From NCBI GenBank assembly GCA_026874595.1, contig CM049322.1, positions 3,705,900 through 3,769,899 on the forward strand: 64,000 bases of DNA, given 5' to 3'. A model generated the notes under the pieces. The model worked only from the letters and a program-made list of their open reading frames with translations. It was not told where the DNA came from and did no database searches. A program made the translations under genes and the position numbers. Numbering within the stretch: the first letter of the stretch is position 1; every line of letters begins with the position of its first letter. This document shows, piece after piece, positions 46,474 through 57,043 of the stretch. The DNA comes from Sipunculus nudus. Lineage: Eukaryota; Annelida; Sipuncula; Golfingiida; Sipunculidae.

Positions 46474-46757
46474 CATACATATAATAGTCTGGTAAGAAAA
46501 TGCTTCAAAGGGACCTATTAAGTGAAGAAATAATATACAAACAAAAACTTTACATGATTCTTTGTAAACATTTTTGTACCAAAAATAAAATAAAATAATA
46601 TAAATGATAGAAAGCAGGAGTATAATTCATTAATGTTGTTAAAGTTGAAATCGTTTCACAGTGAAGGGAATCACGCAAAGGCGGAGTGGGTCCGACGTGG
46701 TACATGGTATTGTTATTTACACAGTCTGCCATTAATTTTTGGTATTATATTTGTATC

Positions 46758-46766
<9 letters not shown>

Positions 46767-46815
<49 letters not shown>
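46767..46815. repeat. (TA)n microsatellite
   Basis: About 23 TA units. Confidence 0.95.
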
Positions 46816-46816
<1 letters not shown>

Positions 46817-46819
46817 TGT

Positions 46820-47950
46820 TTCATGGCGCACCTAATTTTCATTTAGCTATTTCTCAAATATATTAAACCAATAAACTTAATTTCTTCTTAGAACTCAGCC
46901 AGCCTCACAAACAGAATATGACAAATTTTATTCGTTAACATCTCAAGCACGTTATTAGGCCCTTTTCATAATGGTTTGAAAGAAATGTCTGAACATTTGG
47001 CTACACCGGTCAGACTGGAAACATTTGTTTATGATGGGCTTTGCCTGGTTGCCTGACTTAAGTTGTATTATTATATATAGTATACGCAGTTGAATTTCAT
47101 GTTAAATTAGAAATATTGCCAAGACAATTGTGTTGTTCACTGCCGAACAATGTTTAGCAATATAAATATAAGTAAAGGATAATTTTATATTATGTTTTTA
47201 CGATTTAATATAATATATTATAATATAAAAATCTTCTAAAATATAATTTCTCTATGGATTTTTTGATGACGTGAATAAATATTATATATGAAGAGATCCA
47301 AAACTAATAGTTTAGTATAGTATTTGCAAATACTCATTCATACACTCTCTTTGAGAATATTTATAATGATCTGTCATTATTTGGTTATCTCGAAATAATG
47401 AACATCTTATATCTTACTCTTGAAACCAGTCTAATGTGTTTTAGCATAAACTTTGAATTAATGACCATTGAAATATTAAACTGCATGCACATTATAATAT
47501 AAATTATTACACCTTTATTTTGAAAAAAATAGTGTTATATTCGTCAATACAATCAATAAGTCACCAATGAGTTCGCAACATAAAAAGATGACAGGTATTC
47601 ACAGTATCATTCATTGTCAGATCCTATAGTTACAGTTTGCATCAAGTCTTATTATAATTAAATCATGGAATAAGATATAACTGATTTTTTACATTAGTCT
47701 CATTTTGTTCCTAGTTCTACATGACGTACACAACACCACAATTGGCGGAATTGATCATAAAAGAAAAAGCAACTTATATGGCCCGGTAATACTGTATAGT
47801 ATTAATAATGTATACCATTTTTTATTTAGCTTGATTTATTAGAAGGGTATGGAAATGGAAAATTATTGTTCTCGAAATCAATGTAGAATTATAACCCAAA
47901 TTTATTGAAATATTTAAATTAACAGGCTATAATCAATATTATTACACCGA
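46820..47950. other. AT-rich intergenic, nothing recognised
   Basis: No feature supported. Confidence 0.35.
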
Positions 47951-47954
47951 CCTT

Positions 47955-48396
47955 TTATATATATATATATATATATAAATATATAAATATATAATTTTAT
48001 TAAATGATATTTTTAAATATATATATATATAAGTATTGTTCCTTTTTTATATATATATAAATTTAATTGTTTTAAATTTTGTATAATGATTATTTTATTA
48101 TATATATATATATATATATATACATACATACACAGATGAACATGTACATATACGTTTTATTATTTTGGTATATCTAATGTGGAATAAACAGTTTTTGTGC
48201 TTTTGTGTATAGAGATATATGTGTGTATATATACATATATATATATATTTATATATATATATACATATATGTAAATATATATGATATAATATTGATACAT
48301 AATATATATACACATACACAAATAAGCATGTACACATACGTGCTCTAATTATTTTGATATATATATATTTTGGAATAATCAGTTTCTGTGCTATTG

Positions 48397-48451
<55 letters not shown>
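47955..48451. repeat. Cluster of (TA)n tracts and a duplicated spacer
   Basis: TA runs near 47956, 48005, 48100, 48235 and 48396. The spacer phrases 'acatacacagatgaacatgtacatatacg' and 'acatacacaaataagcatgtacacatacg', each followed by 'tattttggtata...ggaataa.cagttt.tgtgct', show two direct copies of about 240 bp. Confidence 0.8.
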
Positions 48452-48454
<3 letters not shown>

Positions 48455-48460
48455 AAGATA

Positions 48461-48896
48461 CAGTGGTTGGCTTTATATTCGCGAGGGTGAAATTTCGTGA
48501 TTTTTCCATTTTTAATGTTTTGCGAGGGTTTCATTTTCATGATCTCACCGGAACCTATATATCTAATCTTTGGCAAAGCCATATATCTGTGTGCATTATA
48601 AAATGAGAATAAGTCATGAGTTTGTGACATTTTCTTATATAATGATGGGCCCGCACACACAGCATAGGTGGTTTAGTTCAAATTTAAGGTTTAAATTTCC
48701 CTATACCTGCAAGGATGTAATTTATTCAAAATTCTCTCTGTTCTAACCTATTACCATACAAGTATTGATTACACTAAATAAGAAGGACATTAATTCTCAA
48801 TTGGCCGATTATTCCCGAGGGTTTCATTTTCGCGATTATTTCCCATTCGCGAATATCGCGAAATTAAAACCCTCGCGAACAAAAAGGCAACCACAG
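48461..48896. mobile_element. 436-bp MITE with TIRs and TA target duplication
   Basis: Left CAGTGGTTGGCTTTATATTCGCGAGGGTGAAATTTCG pairs with the right end, whose reverse complement is CTGTGGTTGCCTTTTTGTTCGCGAGGG followed by TTTTAATTTCGCG. TA on both sides. Further 'gcgagggtttcattttc' words lie inside. Confidence 0.8.
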
Positions 48897-50350
48897 TATA
48901 TACATATATATACATGTATGTATAAAGATATACATAATAAATAATATATATATATTATATATTTTTTTTTAACTTATACAAGTATGAAATAAGTATAATA
49001 AAGTGAGTCATGACCTGTCTTATCTAACCCGAAAAACCGTATCATATGGAAAGCATTGCCCACTGAACTGACTGTGACACAGCCGCCAAGTGATATCAAG
49101 GAGCTGATGATATACAGGCCTCTTGAAGGCTGTCTCTGCTAATGGTATCATGAAATACATTTTCCTTAACAGCTGTGGAATGTTTAATTTCAACGGTGTC
49201 AGGTTTTATAACAATTTTTTACTCAGTTATGAAAGAAAATATGAAAAATTTAGTGGATTAAGCGATGATTTATGTTTATTTCCCTAGTAATTCAAAAGCA
49301 CGTGGTGTTTGTTTACTCGCCAAACCACAACGAGACCAATATGGCCGCCAAACCGTGTTTCCGTGTATTTCCGTGATGCAAATGTTACAGGAACGGAGAT
49401 TGGTTGATATCGAGGTCATGAGCGGGCAAATAAAGAGTTAGAGGTTCCAATGGATCAAGCTTTAAAACTATCAAATAGATAAGACAAAATTCAACATTTT
49501 ATTGTATTAATGTACATTAATCTGAGTTCATTCAGGTAACATTATTAAGACAAACTGAGCCCCCGACCCAGGCGGGAGGTCATGACCCGTGACTGTTATC
49601 GTCCGGATGTGAAGCAGATACGTCATTAATCTCGCTTCTGGGCCTATGATAGAATAATGTTTGCCGAATTCAGAATGAATATGTGGCTTCATTGAAAGCT
49701 CGGCAAAAAATAGAAACTCTGTGAATTCTGTCATTTTGTGAACACTGCTATTGATAATAAGATACATATATAAATGTCCAGCTGAAAGTAAGTTAAATTC
49801 GATAAAGCTACCCTTAGTCTTATAGTCATATCAATATGCTTAAACCATATGAACATTTAAGTGATATTAGGTGTACCGGAAGCAGACCATATTTTCATTT
49901 CAAAGTATTTCTGCCAACTTCGATTTGGGCGACCTCTTGGTTGTCCGTTAGCCAGGTGAATTTAGCCATGGAGCGGACATAAAGTGCCGGGTTGTCCCCG
50001 CTAGAGGTGATCTCAAAGCAGTAAACACACTCGGTCGGCCCAAAAAGTGTCCGTTATGCGGTGTCCACTCCAGAGGGGTGTGCGCAGCTCGGGGTTTCAC
50101 TGTATTTAATTATCTCGATAGACTTTTTTCTATATTTTATACACACAAAGAAGAAAATATCTGTAAATACTTTCCCCATTGACAAAACTAAACAATTATA
50201 TGGATGTAAAGTTAAAATCAGTCCCTGATCCTCGGGTCCGAGTTTTACACCCTCACATGAAAGTCGAATACCGGTGGTAATAATTGGATCGACGACGTTG
50301 ACTCAGTGGTTGAAGCCACGGAATTAAAGAATATTCTGTGGGTAAATATA
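48897..50350. other. Intergenic; possible solo transposon end near 49880-50104
   Basis: The stretch ending 'ggggtttcactgtattt' looks like the right end of a TA-targeting element (CAGTGAAACCCC type), but no matching left end was found. Otherwise nothing. Confidence 0.3.
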
Positions 50351-50354
50351 TGTG

Positions 50355-50356
<2 letters not shown>

Positions 50357-50398
<42 letters not shown>
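50357..50398. repeat. (TA)n microsatellite
   Basis: About 20 TA units. Confidence 0.95.
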
Positions 50399-50401
<3 letters not shown>

Positions 50402-51279
50402 AAAGTACAACATTATGAAGGACAAAGGACATATATACTCAACCAGTACAATTTATTCCAAGTTAGTTCATTATGATAATAGTTATAAATAGGTATTTCA
50501 ACAGAAAACGTCGCATTTCAAGGATTTTCTTGGTGATTTTTTTAAATCTTGTTTTCATATAAAAAAAAACACAATTGGTATTTTCGACACCGTGAATTTG
50601 TATTAAAATATCTTTAGAATTTTAGAATAATGCCAGTCGTGCACTTTTCAGTTTTCCTTTGTTTTAACAGTCCAGGTAAGGGAAAAATATGAACCATTTC
50701 ATAAAATATACATTAATAGCCTTTGATAAAATAAATACATAAATTATAGTTATAAATTGAACAAAAAAGTGTGTAAAAAAGAACATATTTGCTTCTTTAT
50801 AATTTAACTTTTGAAAACAAAAATTGTCTTTATTCTTTTTCGCTTCAGTAGGAGTGCATTAACAGGTATTTACCGGACAAAGTACTTAGGTACATCTACC
50901 GTCAGAACTGGAGTCAAATACTTTGTTATTTTTTTTATGCACAGAAAATAAAATAAAAACATGGTTTAAAATTCTCAAGGTAACGGTGTTGAGCTTCTGA
51001 AGTAAAAATAACCGTGGTGACTACTGGAATACCAGTTTATATACATTGAAACAAGCAAATACCTGGTTTAATAGAAGAAACGCAAATGTATGCACTTTTT
51101 AGCGCAAAATATGTTTCATATTCTATTGCACATATTGGATTTAATACCAAGTTCTCTACACCGTTACCTTGCTCTCGACATCGTTATTTTTCATGCAGCT
51201 AAAGGTTTCGAGTGGTAAAGATGCAGAGATTCTTTCATCTTTACATCAGATGCAGGACAATAAATAACTTCCATACCGT

Positions 51280-51296
51280 CCATCAGAGGGCAGCAC
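51280..51296 (+). promoter_or_regulatory. CTCF-like motif
   Basis: CCATCAGAGGGCAGCAC fits the vertebrate CTCF consensus closely. Confidence 0.3.
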
Positions 51297-52083
51297 GAGT
51301 TATCACTACATGAGGAAGAAGAGAAGGCCATGTTCGAGGAGTTTTATGTGACGGTTAATCTTTTGCAAGTGAAACGTGTCGAGTCCAAATAAACACACGG
51401 TGATTTTTTTAACCATTTAATTATTAACAGACAGCATAGATACGACAGTTACTCAATTTAATTTTGGTTTATGTGTAAACAAATTTCCTGAAGTCTAATT
51501 AACGCGCTGCTCCCTGCATCAGCAAAGAGATTTCTGTTCACGTGCTGCGAGGTCAAAAGGTGAGGTAAGGGTGACGAGTATATTTTTGGGGACATACTTT
51601 TTATATCCGAATTTTGGTATTAAAAACAAAACGGTCAGGGAAAAAAAGCAAAAATATCATCTTCATAAACTTTCACGGCTGTGACCACGTGGAAAGCAAA
51701 ATCGTTATAAATGGAAAAGTGGTTAAAGAATAACGCTGTTTTGAATTTAAGATCCGAGTAAAAGGGAAAACGGAAATTTAATGGTGTTGTAACATTTGCA
51801 GATTTTTTTTTTCTGTATCCATTTCTGCCCCGATTTGAATTATTTTATCTCATAATAATGGTTATAGCATTAGCAACAATTTGAATGGTTATTCATGCCA
51901 TTTTTAGCATTCGCTAATTTCTCAGTAACAAAAATATAGTTTCGGGACATGAAATGAGAATTTTGTTTGGTGGATATACCCAAATTACTTTATACATATA
52001 CGTATTATTACTGCTTATCTTGCTTTTTTGTCCATTGGTGTCGGTTGGTTTTACTGTTAGCAAATGTATATAAAAAAATAGTC

Positions 52084-52104
52084 GGGGGGGGGGGGGGGGG
52101 GGGG
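52084..52104 (+). repeat. Poly-G tract
   Basis: 21 G. Confidence 0.95.
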
Positions 52105-52156
52105 CATATTTCCACCTAAATAGGAAGATATTTTAGTAGAATTCTCCAGGGTGATT

Positions 52157-52172
52157 GCAGCGCCATCTATCG
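52157..52172 (-). promoter_or_regulatory. CTCF-like motif
   Basis: The minus strand reads CGATAGATGGCGCTGC, matching the AGATGGCGCTGC core. Confidence 0.3.
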
Positions 52173-53452
52173 AAGTAAGTCGGATATGTCAGAACTAGCT
52201 GTAGTACACTGTTTTACCACAAGAGTACAGAGCGTCATCATTTTGCGGGACAGCGGGCACTACTTAAGTATGTCTATTCACGATTCATAAACAAAATAAA
52301 TTCGATATATTTTTCATGTTTATCTCAACGTGTATCTCCTCTCCATGCAATCTGGTCTGAATGCAGTGAAACCAAAATACTGTATTGTAAGTTTTGTGAT
52401 CTAAGGCCATGGACTCCTGTTGGCCCATGTCAACTTACCCTTCGAAAACCCGTCTTGGCAGTAAACCAGGTCCAAGTCCGCTGACACGTCTAAAGGAGGG
52501 CCGGGTAATATTTTATTTGAATAATCAGTAAAAACCGAGCTGACAATATATATTTTCAATAAAAGATATGACTGGCAGTAACTGAAAAGATAAACAACCA
52601 AGACAGGACACATAACTTTCATTTTTCATATTAATGGTGGTGGCACTAAATCGTTGCCACGCAATTTCTTTAAGGTCACGTGCCATAACTTTCCATTAGT
52701 GGTCTTGAGGTTACGTTAGCGCATTAGCACGTGGGTGGATCATTTGCAGTGCGTTGTATTTCAAAGATAGTGCGGACTATGATGTGATTGGCTGGGGACG
52801 TCAAAAGCAAAATGGAAATGACAAATACATGTTGTTTTTATTTTTCTCAGAAAATACGGGGCTGACATTGTGAGAAATACTAGTTTTTGATGAGATCTAG
52901 AATTTTTGGCTGAGTTCAAAGTGCTCATAGATGTGTCAATAGCTTATTAACTGTACAGAACAACCTCGTTATTTTTTTCTCTGTGGAAAGATAAATTAAA
53001 GTTATTTTTCCGAGAATTGGCTTAAGTTTATGTTAAATCTTTATTAATAAGATTTTATATGCAATGTTTTATATGACAATATAATGAGACCCTGAATACG
53101 TTTGTTTGACTTTGAAGTGGCGGGAACGATGCCAAGTGTGTCCCAAGGGGGCATTTCCAATATTATCTTCTATCTTGCAAAAAAAAAATATATATATGAA
53201 ACTCTATATTAGGAAAATTTATCACAGACTAAAACATCTGCGCGGCGAGTTCCTGCATGTGGACCTGTCCCAGCTTAATAACGAGTGGTCTTCTGGTAGT
53301 TTTTAGCCCGATTAAATGACACAAGGATGATGAATTGTAAAAAAAACAACTTTTAGGTAAGATTGTTTTAATATGATGCCATAATCACCCGAAAACGCAC
53401 AGAGCGGCCGTACGTACTGCTCCCAAAGCGCCTGCTCTACAAGATCGGTTAT

Positions 53453-53650
53453 ACACATTTACCTCGCTATAAACATATGAATATACTACACATTTTACAC
53501 TGGATACATGGTCACATAGCTGTACATGATCCGTTTCACATATTTACCTTGTCACAAAAAATCTGAATATACAACACAATATACACTGGTTACATGGTAA
53601 CATAACTCTACATGATGTGTTTATAACACATTTACCGAAACATAAAAAAT
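53453..53650 (+). repeat. Short tandem repeat of about 88 bp at the edge of the paralogous block
   Basis: 'cacatttacct...gaatatac.acacaatatacactggttacatggt.acata' recurs at about 53453, 53537 and 53627. The first bases of the window (1-70) match the second unit. Confidence 0.7.
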
Positions 53651-54437
53651 GGACATACAAAAAAATATAAAGACATTTAATTAGTATACTTATTGTTATA
53701 AATACTGAAATGGCTTGAATTTTACTTCTTGTACAAAAAATTGATTTTAACAGTTTGAACGTAAATATTCTCATATCCTTGAAATTATATATATTATGCC
53801 GAATCCTTAAAAAAAGAAAGGAACATCGACCGTGTACATTGAAAAGTTAAGCCAATGTTTTCAGGAAAAATGAGTATAGTAATTCGGATTTTTGAAACAT
53901 AGATTTATGCACTCACCATAAACTATTATGTATATAAGAAAAAAATAATTAAGAACAAAATATGACCTTAATATTAACTTATTAATTCTGTGCCCCATAA
54001 TGTACATGGTGATCTCTTACAAATTATATACACATACATTTTATCTGGATGAAAAAAAAATGGGATGCCCAAGTATCCCTGATAAAATGCAAATATACAC
54101 TACACTTGGCATGTTTTAGTGTCCAATAATGTCCGATGATATTAGACAGCCGGCTTCATTTCCTCTCACGAGTCAGGCTGAGCCTTTGATCCAGATATTT
54201 TTTTATCAGTGGTCGTTACCCGGTGGTCTGAGGCCCCTATTCAGAGTACTCCACGCGAAGCCGGAAAAGTGTTAGAAGCAGAGGTCATCAGGTGCATGTT
54301 GCCTATGTACAGACGACCTGAACGTAAACATCAGAATGGTCATGTTTATGTCAGGATTATTACTGTTACCGGGATTTATAATGGATTACGATTTGAACAG
54401 TTCTGTCATGGCGGTCTGAGGTAAGTTAAAGTGTTGT
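53560..54437 (-). other. 3' flank or 3' UTR of the second NACHT gene
   Basis: Counterpart of 1-1061. The best conserved part is about 54225-54420. As in copy 1, the minus strand just after the stop reads ACTTACCTCAG|ACCGCC, an acceptor-like site. Confidence 0.5.
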
Positions 54438-56219
54438 TTATATCTTCAGCTCCAGATCAGGACATTTTATTGCCAGCGTCTGTTTTATTTTCTCCCTCGT
54501 TTGTGATGTGAGGTAGCAGTGAAAGAGTGTGAGAGTAATGAGATGTGTGTCAGACAGACATTCTGTTAGTGAGTTGACAGACATCGTGGTCAGGGGGGTC
54601 CAATAAAACTCTAAATGATGTAGAGTCTTTATATGTCTGACTGCTCTTATTACAGCCAGCAGGTCAGGAGAAGTGTCATCATCATCACCATCATCACCAT
54701 CATCTATCAGTCTCCGTCCAGATCTAGTCCTCAGGTTAAAGTTCCACACTTTGAGTGTTTGTATCGGGAAGTTTGTGAGTGTCAGGTCAAGTTCCTGTGT
54801 CATGTAACTCTCATCAACAGAACAAGGTGAACCAGACGACCAGTACAACATGAGCCATGTTAATGATGGAGCGTTTAAATGTTGTAGTAGACGGAGGTGT
54901 CTCTCATCAGGTGACATCAGTGTAAGCTTGTTAAGCTGGTCAGCTTTCATGGAGAGATATTTAACATAAACCTGGGCAGGATATTTGTCTGTGATGTGTA
55001 ACCACATCACCTCAGGTAGGACCAGGTCAGCCTCACGATGTTCTGATAAATAACTGACCTGTAGTGAGGTGTACATCTCCGCCATGTTGTCCTTATCACC
55101 ACTTATTATATTTTCTATTTGTTTCTTTATGTCCTCTCCTCCCAGACCAGATACAAATGTGATGAGCATGGCCGACTCTCTGAATGCCTGGGGCGAGCCA
55201 CAGAAATGAAGTAAAAGTTCATTTTGTTTTGATTTATCACAGTTAACAATAAAAAAAGCCACAAACCACTCCTGTACAGTTTTATGTACAAATGATACAA
55301 GTCTCTCTCCTGTTATTGATGGCTCATCTTTCAGGAAGCCGAGTTTCCAGGTTGTGTCATTAAAATGTTTGATGGTTTTATAAGGAAAGGTTAATTCAAA
55401 TCTTTCTCCCATCATTCCTTTTGTCGCTATTTCCCCGATTTCCATCAGATTTTTATGATAATACTGGATGATGCCAACATGTTCATGTCTATCTGTAATT
55501 GGAACATGTTTCTTTTCATATCTGCAACATGAGTATTTAATAAAATCAGAATAAAATCCTGAGATTGTTGAAGCAAGTCGTTTTGTCTCCTTCCATAAAC
55601 AACACATCAACAACAACACGGCCGGGTACCTACTGAGGTGCCGGAGATCATGTGACTGATCTATTTTCTGTAAAAGTTTATCTCCATCACCACTGATCTC
55701 ATCAAACGATATATGTACATACTCAGTGACGCCCTCTGGTGAGAATCCCCGGAGTGACACCTCAGTCTCAGGAACATCAGTTTGTTCAGTAAAATGTGAG
55801 TCTGATGAATGTCTGGATGTTATGAAGATATGAGAGTATTTGAGAAGTCTTCTTTGTGCGAGGCGTGTTATTTCATCTGATGTTGTGTCCCTGTACTCGT
55901 CATATCCATCCAAGATAAATAATGTTGATGGCTGATCGTCATTAATCAAATCACATAATTTGTCAGCATCTTTAGTTTCTAGCTGTAACTGCTCTTCTAA
56001 TACATCAGCCAATTTTTGGTTAATCTTGACATCTCTTAGGATTATTGGAATCACATATTTGAATTTACTGAGTACCTCCCTCTGTCCTGTGGTCATTTTT
56101 GTTTTCTTGTCCAGGATGATGTTACTCCAGTCCACACAGATTCTACGTGAAATGGTGGACTTCCCGACACCTGGCTCTCCTGACAGATAGATTAGCTGAC
56201 CCCTCTGACCAATTGTAAC
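54438..56219 (-). CDS. NACHT exon of a second, paralogous NOD-like receptor gene (5' exons not in window)
   Basis: Acceptor TTATTATTATCAG precedes 56219; the frame runs 593 residues to a TAA at 54438. Local positions: Walker A GEPGVGKST 14-22, then FILDGYDEY (Walker B), IFITSRHSS and FVHKTVQEWFVAFF (winged helix). The start is phase 0, as in exon 5 of the first gene. Compared with that exon, the segment between LTSQ and REKIKQTLAI is missing. This in-frame loss of about 56 residues deletes most recognisable LRRs, and the acidic run differs (DDGDDGDDDD). All NTPase motifs are intact, so the coding exon looks functional. No CARD or linker exon was found between 56220 and 64000; they may lie outside the window, have diverged, or be lost. 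Role inferred as for gene 1. Confidence 0.85.
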   Translation of the reverse strand, partial: VTIGQRGQLIYLSGEPGVGKSTISRRICVDWSNIILDKKTKMTTGQREVLSKFKYVIPIILRDVKINQKLADVLEEQLQLETKDADKLCDLINDDQPSTLFILDGYDEYRDTTSDEITRLAQRRLLKYSHIFITSRHSSDSHFTEQTDVPETEVSLRGFSPEGVTEYVHISFDEISGDGDKLLQKIDQSHDLRHLSRYPAVLLLMCCLWKETKRLASTISGFYSDFIKYSCCRYEKKHVPITDRHEHVGIIQYYHKNLMEIGEIATKGMMGERFELTFPYKTIKHFNDTTWKLGFLKDEPSITGERLVSFVHKTVQEWFVAFFIVNCDKSKQNELLLHFCGSPQAFRESAMLITFVSGLGGEDIKKQIENIISGDKDNMAEMYTSLQVSYLSEHREADLVLPEVMWLHITDKYPAQVYVKYLSMKADQLNKLTLMSPDERHLRLLQHLNAPSLTWLMLYWSSGSPCSVDESYMTQELDLTLTNFPIQTLKVWNFNLRTRSGRRLIDDGDDGDDDDTSPDLLAVIRAVRHIKTLHHLEFYWTPLTTMSVNSLTECLSDTHLITLTLFHCYLTSQTREKIKQTLAIKCPDLELKI

Positions 56220-56312
56220 CTGATAATAATAAAAACAATAACATTAATGATATGGTTTTATTTTTATTTAGGAAATTCAGGCACAGCACACATCTGTCAT
56301 AATAAATTAAAT

Positions 56313-56314
56313 AC

Positions 56315-56378
<64 letters not shown>
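56313..56378. repeat. (TA)n microsatellite
   Basis: About 32 TA units in the intron just upstream of the NACHT exon. Confidence 0.95.
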
Positions 56379-56380
<2 letters not shown>

Positions 56381-56595
56381 TATATATTATATGCGTGTGT
56401 GATGGTGTATTCACATGTTTAGATAAACTGATTATTAATTAATTACAGCAAAAAATTAAATTCTTTCTTTTGGTGGAGTTGGAGAGGTAGTAAATATCAT
56501 ATTCAAAATTTAGAAAAAAAATCAGTACTTTGTATATTGGTAAATGTTGCTGTTGTCCATTATGTCATTACAAGTATTTTGAGGTAAAGACATAT

Positions 56596-56880
56596 TTAGC
56601 TCAGCTGACGATAAGTCATCTGAGCTAAAGTGATAGTCCTTTGTCCGTCGTCCAGCTGGCTAGCCCTCCGACCATCCAGCTGTCCATTAACAAGGCACGA
56701 TTTGAAACTGTTGGTCCTATGAATAAAAAATTCTACATACTGTATATAGTTAGATGTCCCCAAGTTCTCTTACCAAAAACCTGAAACTAAGTCATTGCGA
56801 ATTCCACTTCGTTCTTTTGAGAAATTAAGGAAAAACCTCCTTTTTTTAAGAAAAAAATCCTATTGTTACACTTCAAAACT
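56596..56880 (+). mobile_element. AGCTCAGCTGAC-type repeat terminus, second subfamily (copy 4)
   Basis: TTTAGCTCAGCTGACGATAAGTC...CTGAGCT hairpin, GTCCGTCGTCC head, then words shared with the minus-strand copies at 24160-24425 and 26330-26605. Confidence 0.65.
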
Positions 56881-57043
56881 GCCTACTATGAAAACCACCG
56901 GTGTTAATGTATTCGTGTTTGATAAAACCATTTCTGCATAAATATCCTATTCATCCCAGCAAATAGGTCAGTATTGCATAAATTGTTGAAGTTATCTGCT
57001 CAAACATAATGCACTTTTTCAAAAATCAGGAAATATATAAATT

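Larger units (their letters stand above)
50400..53440. other. Intergenic, no gene recognised
   Basis: AT-rich, low in repeats. Holds a G21 tract and two CTCF-like motifs listed separately. Confidence 0.35.

Noticed and set aside
36990-48660. Open frames rich in alternating Ile-Tyr
   Set aside because: Translations of (TA)n microsatellites, also seen at 26789 and 31860. No real coding signal.
54209-54424. 71-residue plus-strand frame opposite the 3' flank of the second NACHT gene
   Set aside because: The paralogous block at 885-1056 does not keep the same frame, so the conservation is not protein coding on that strand.
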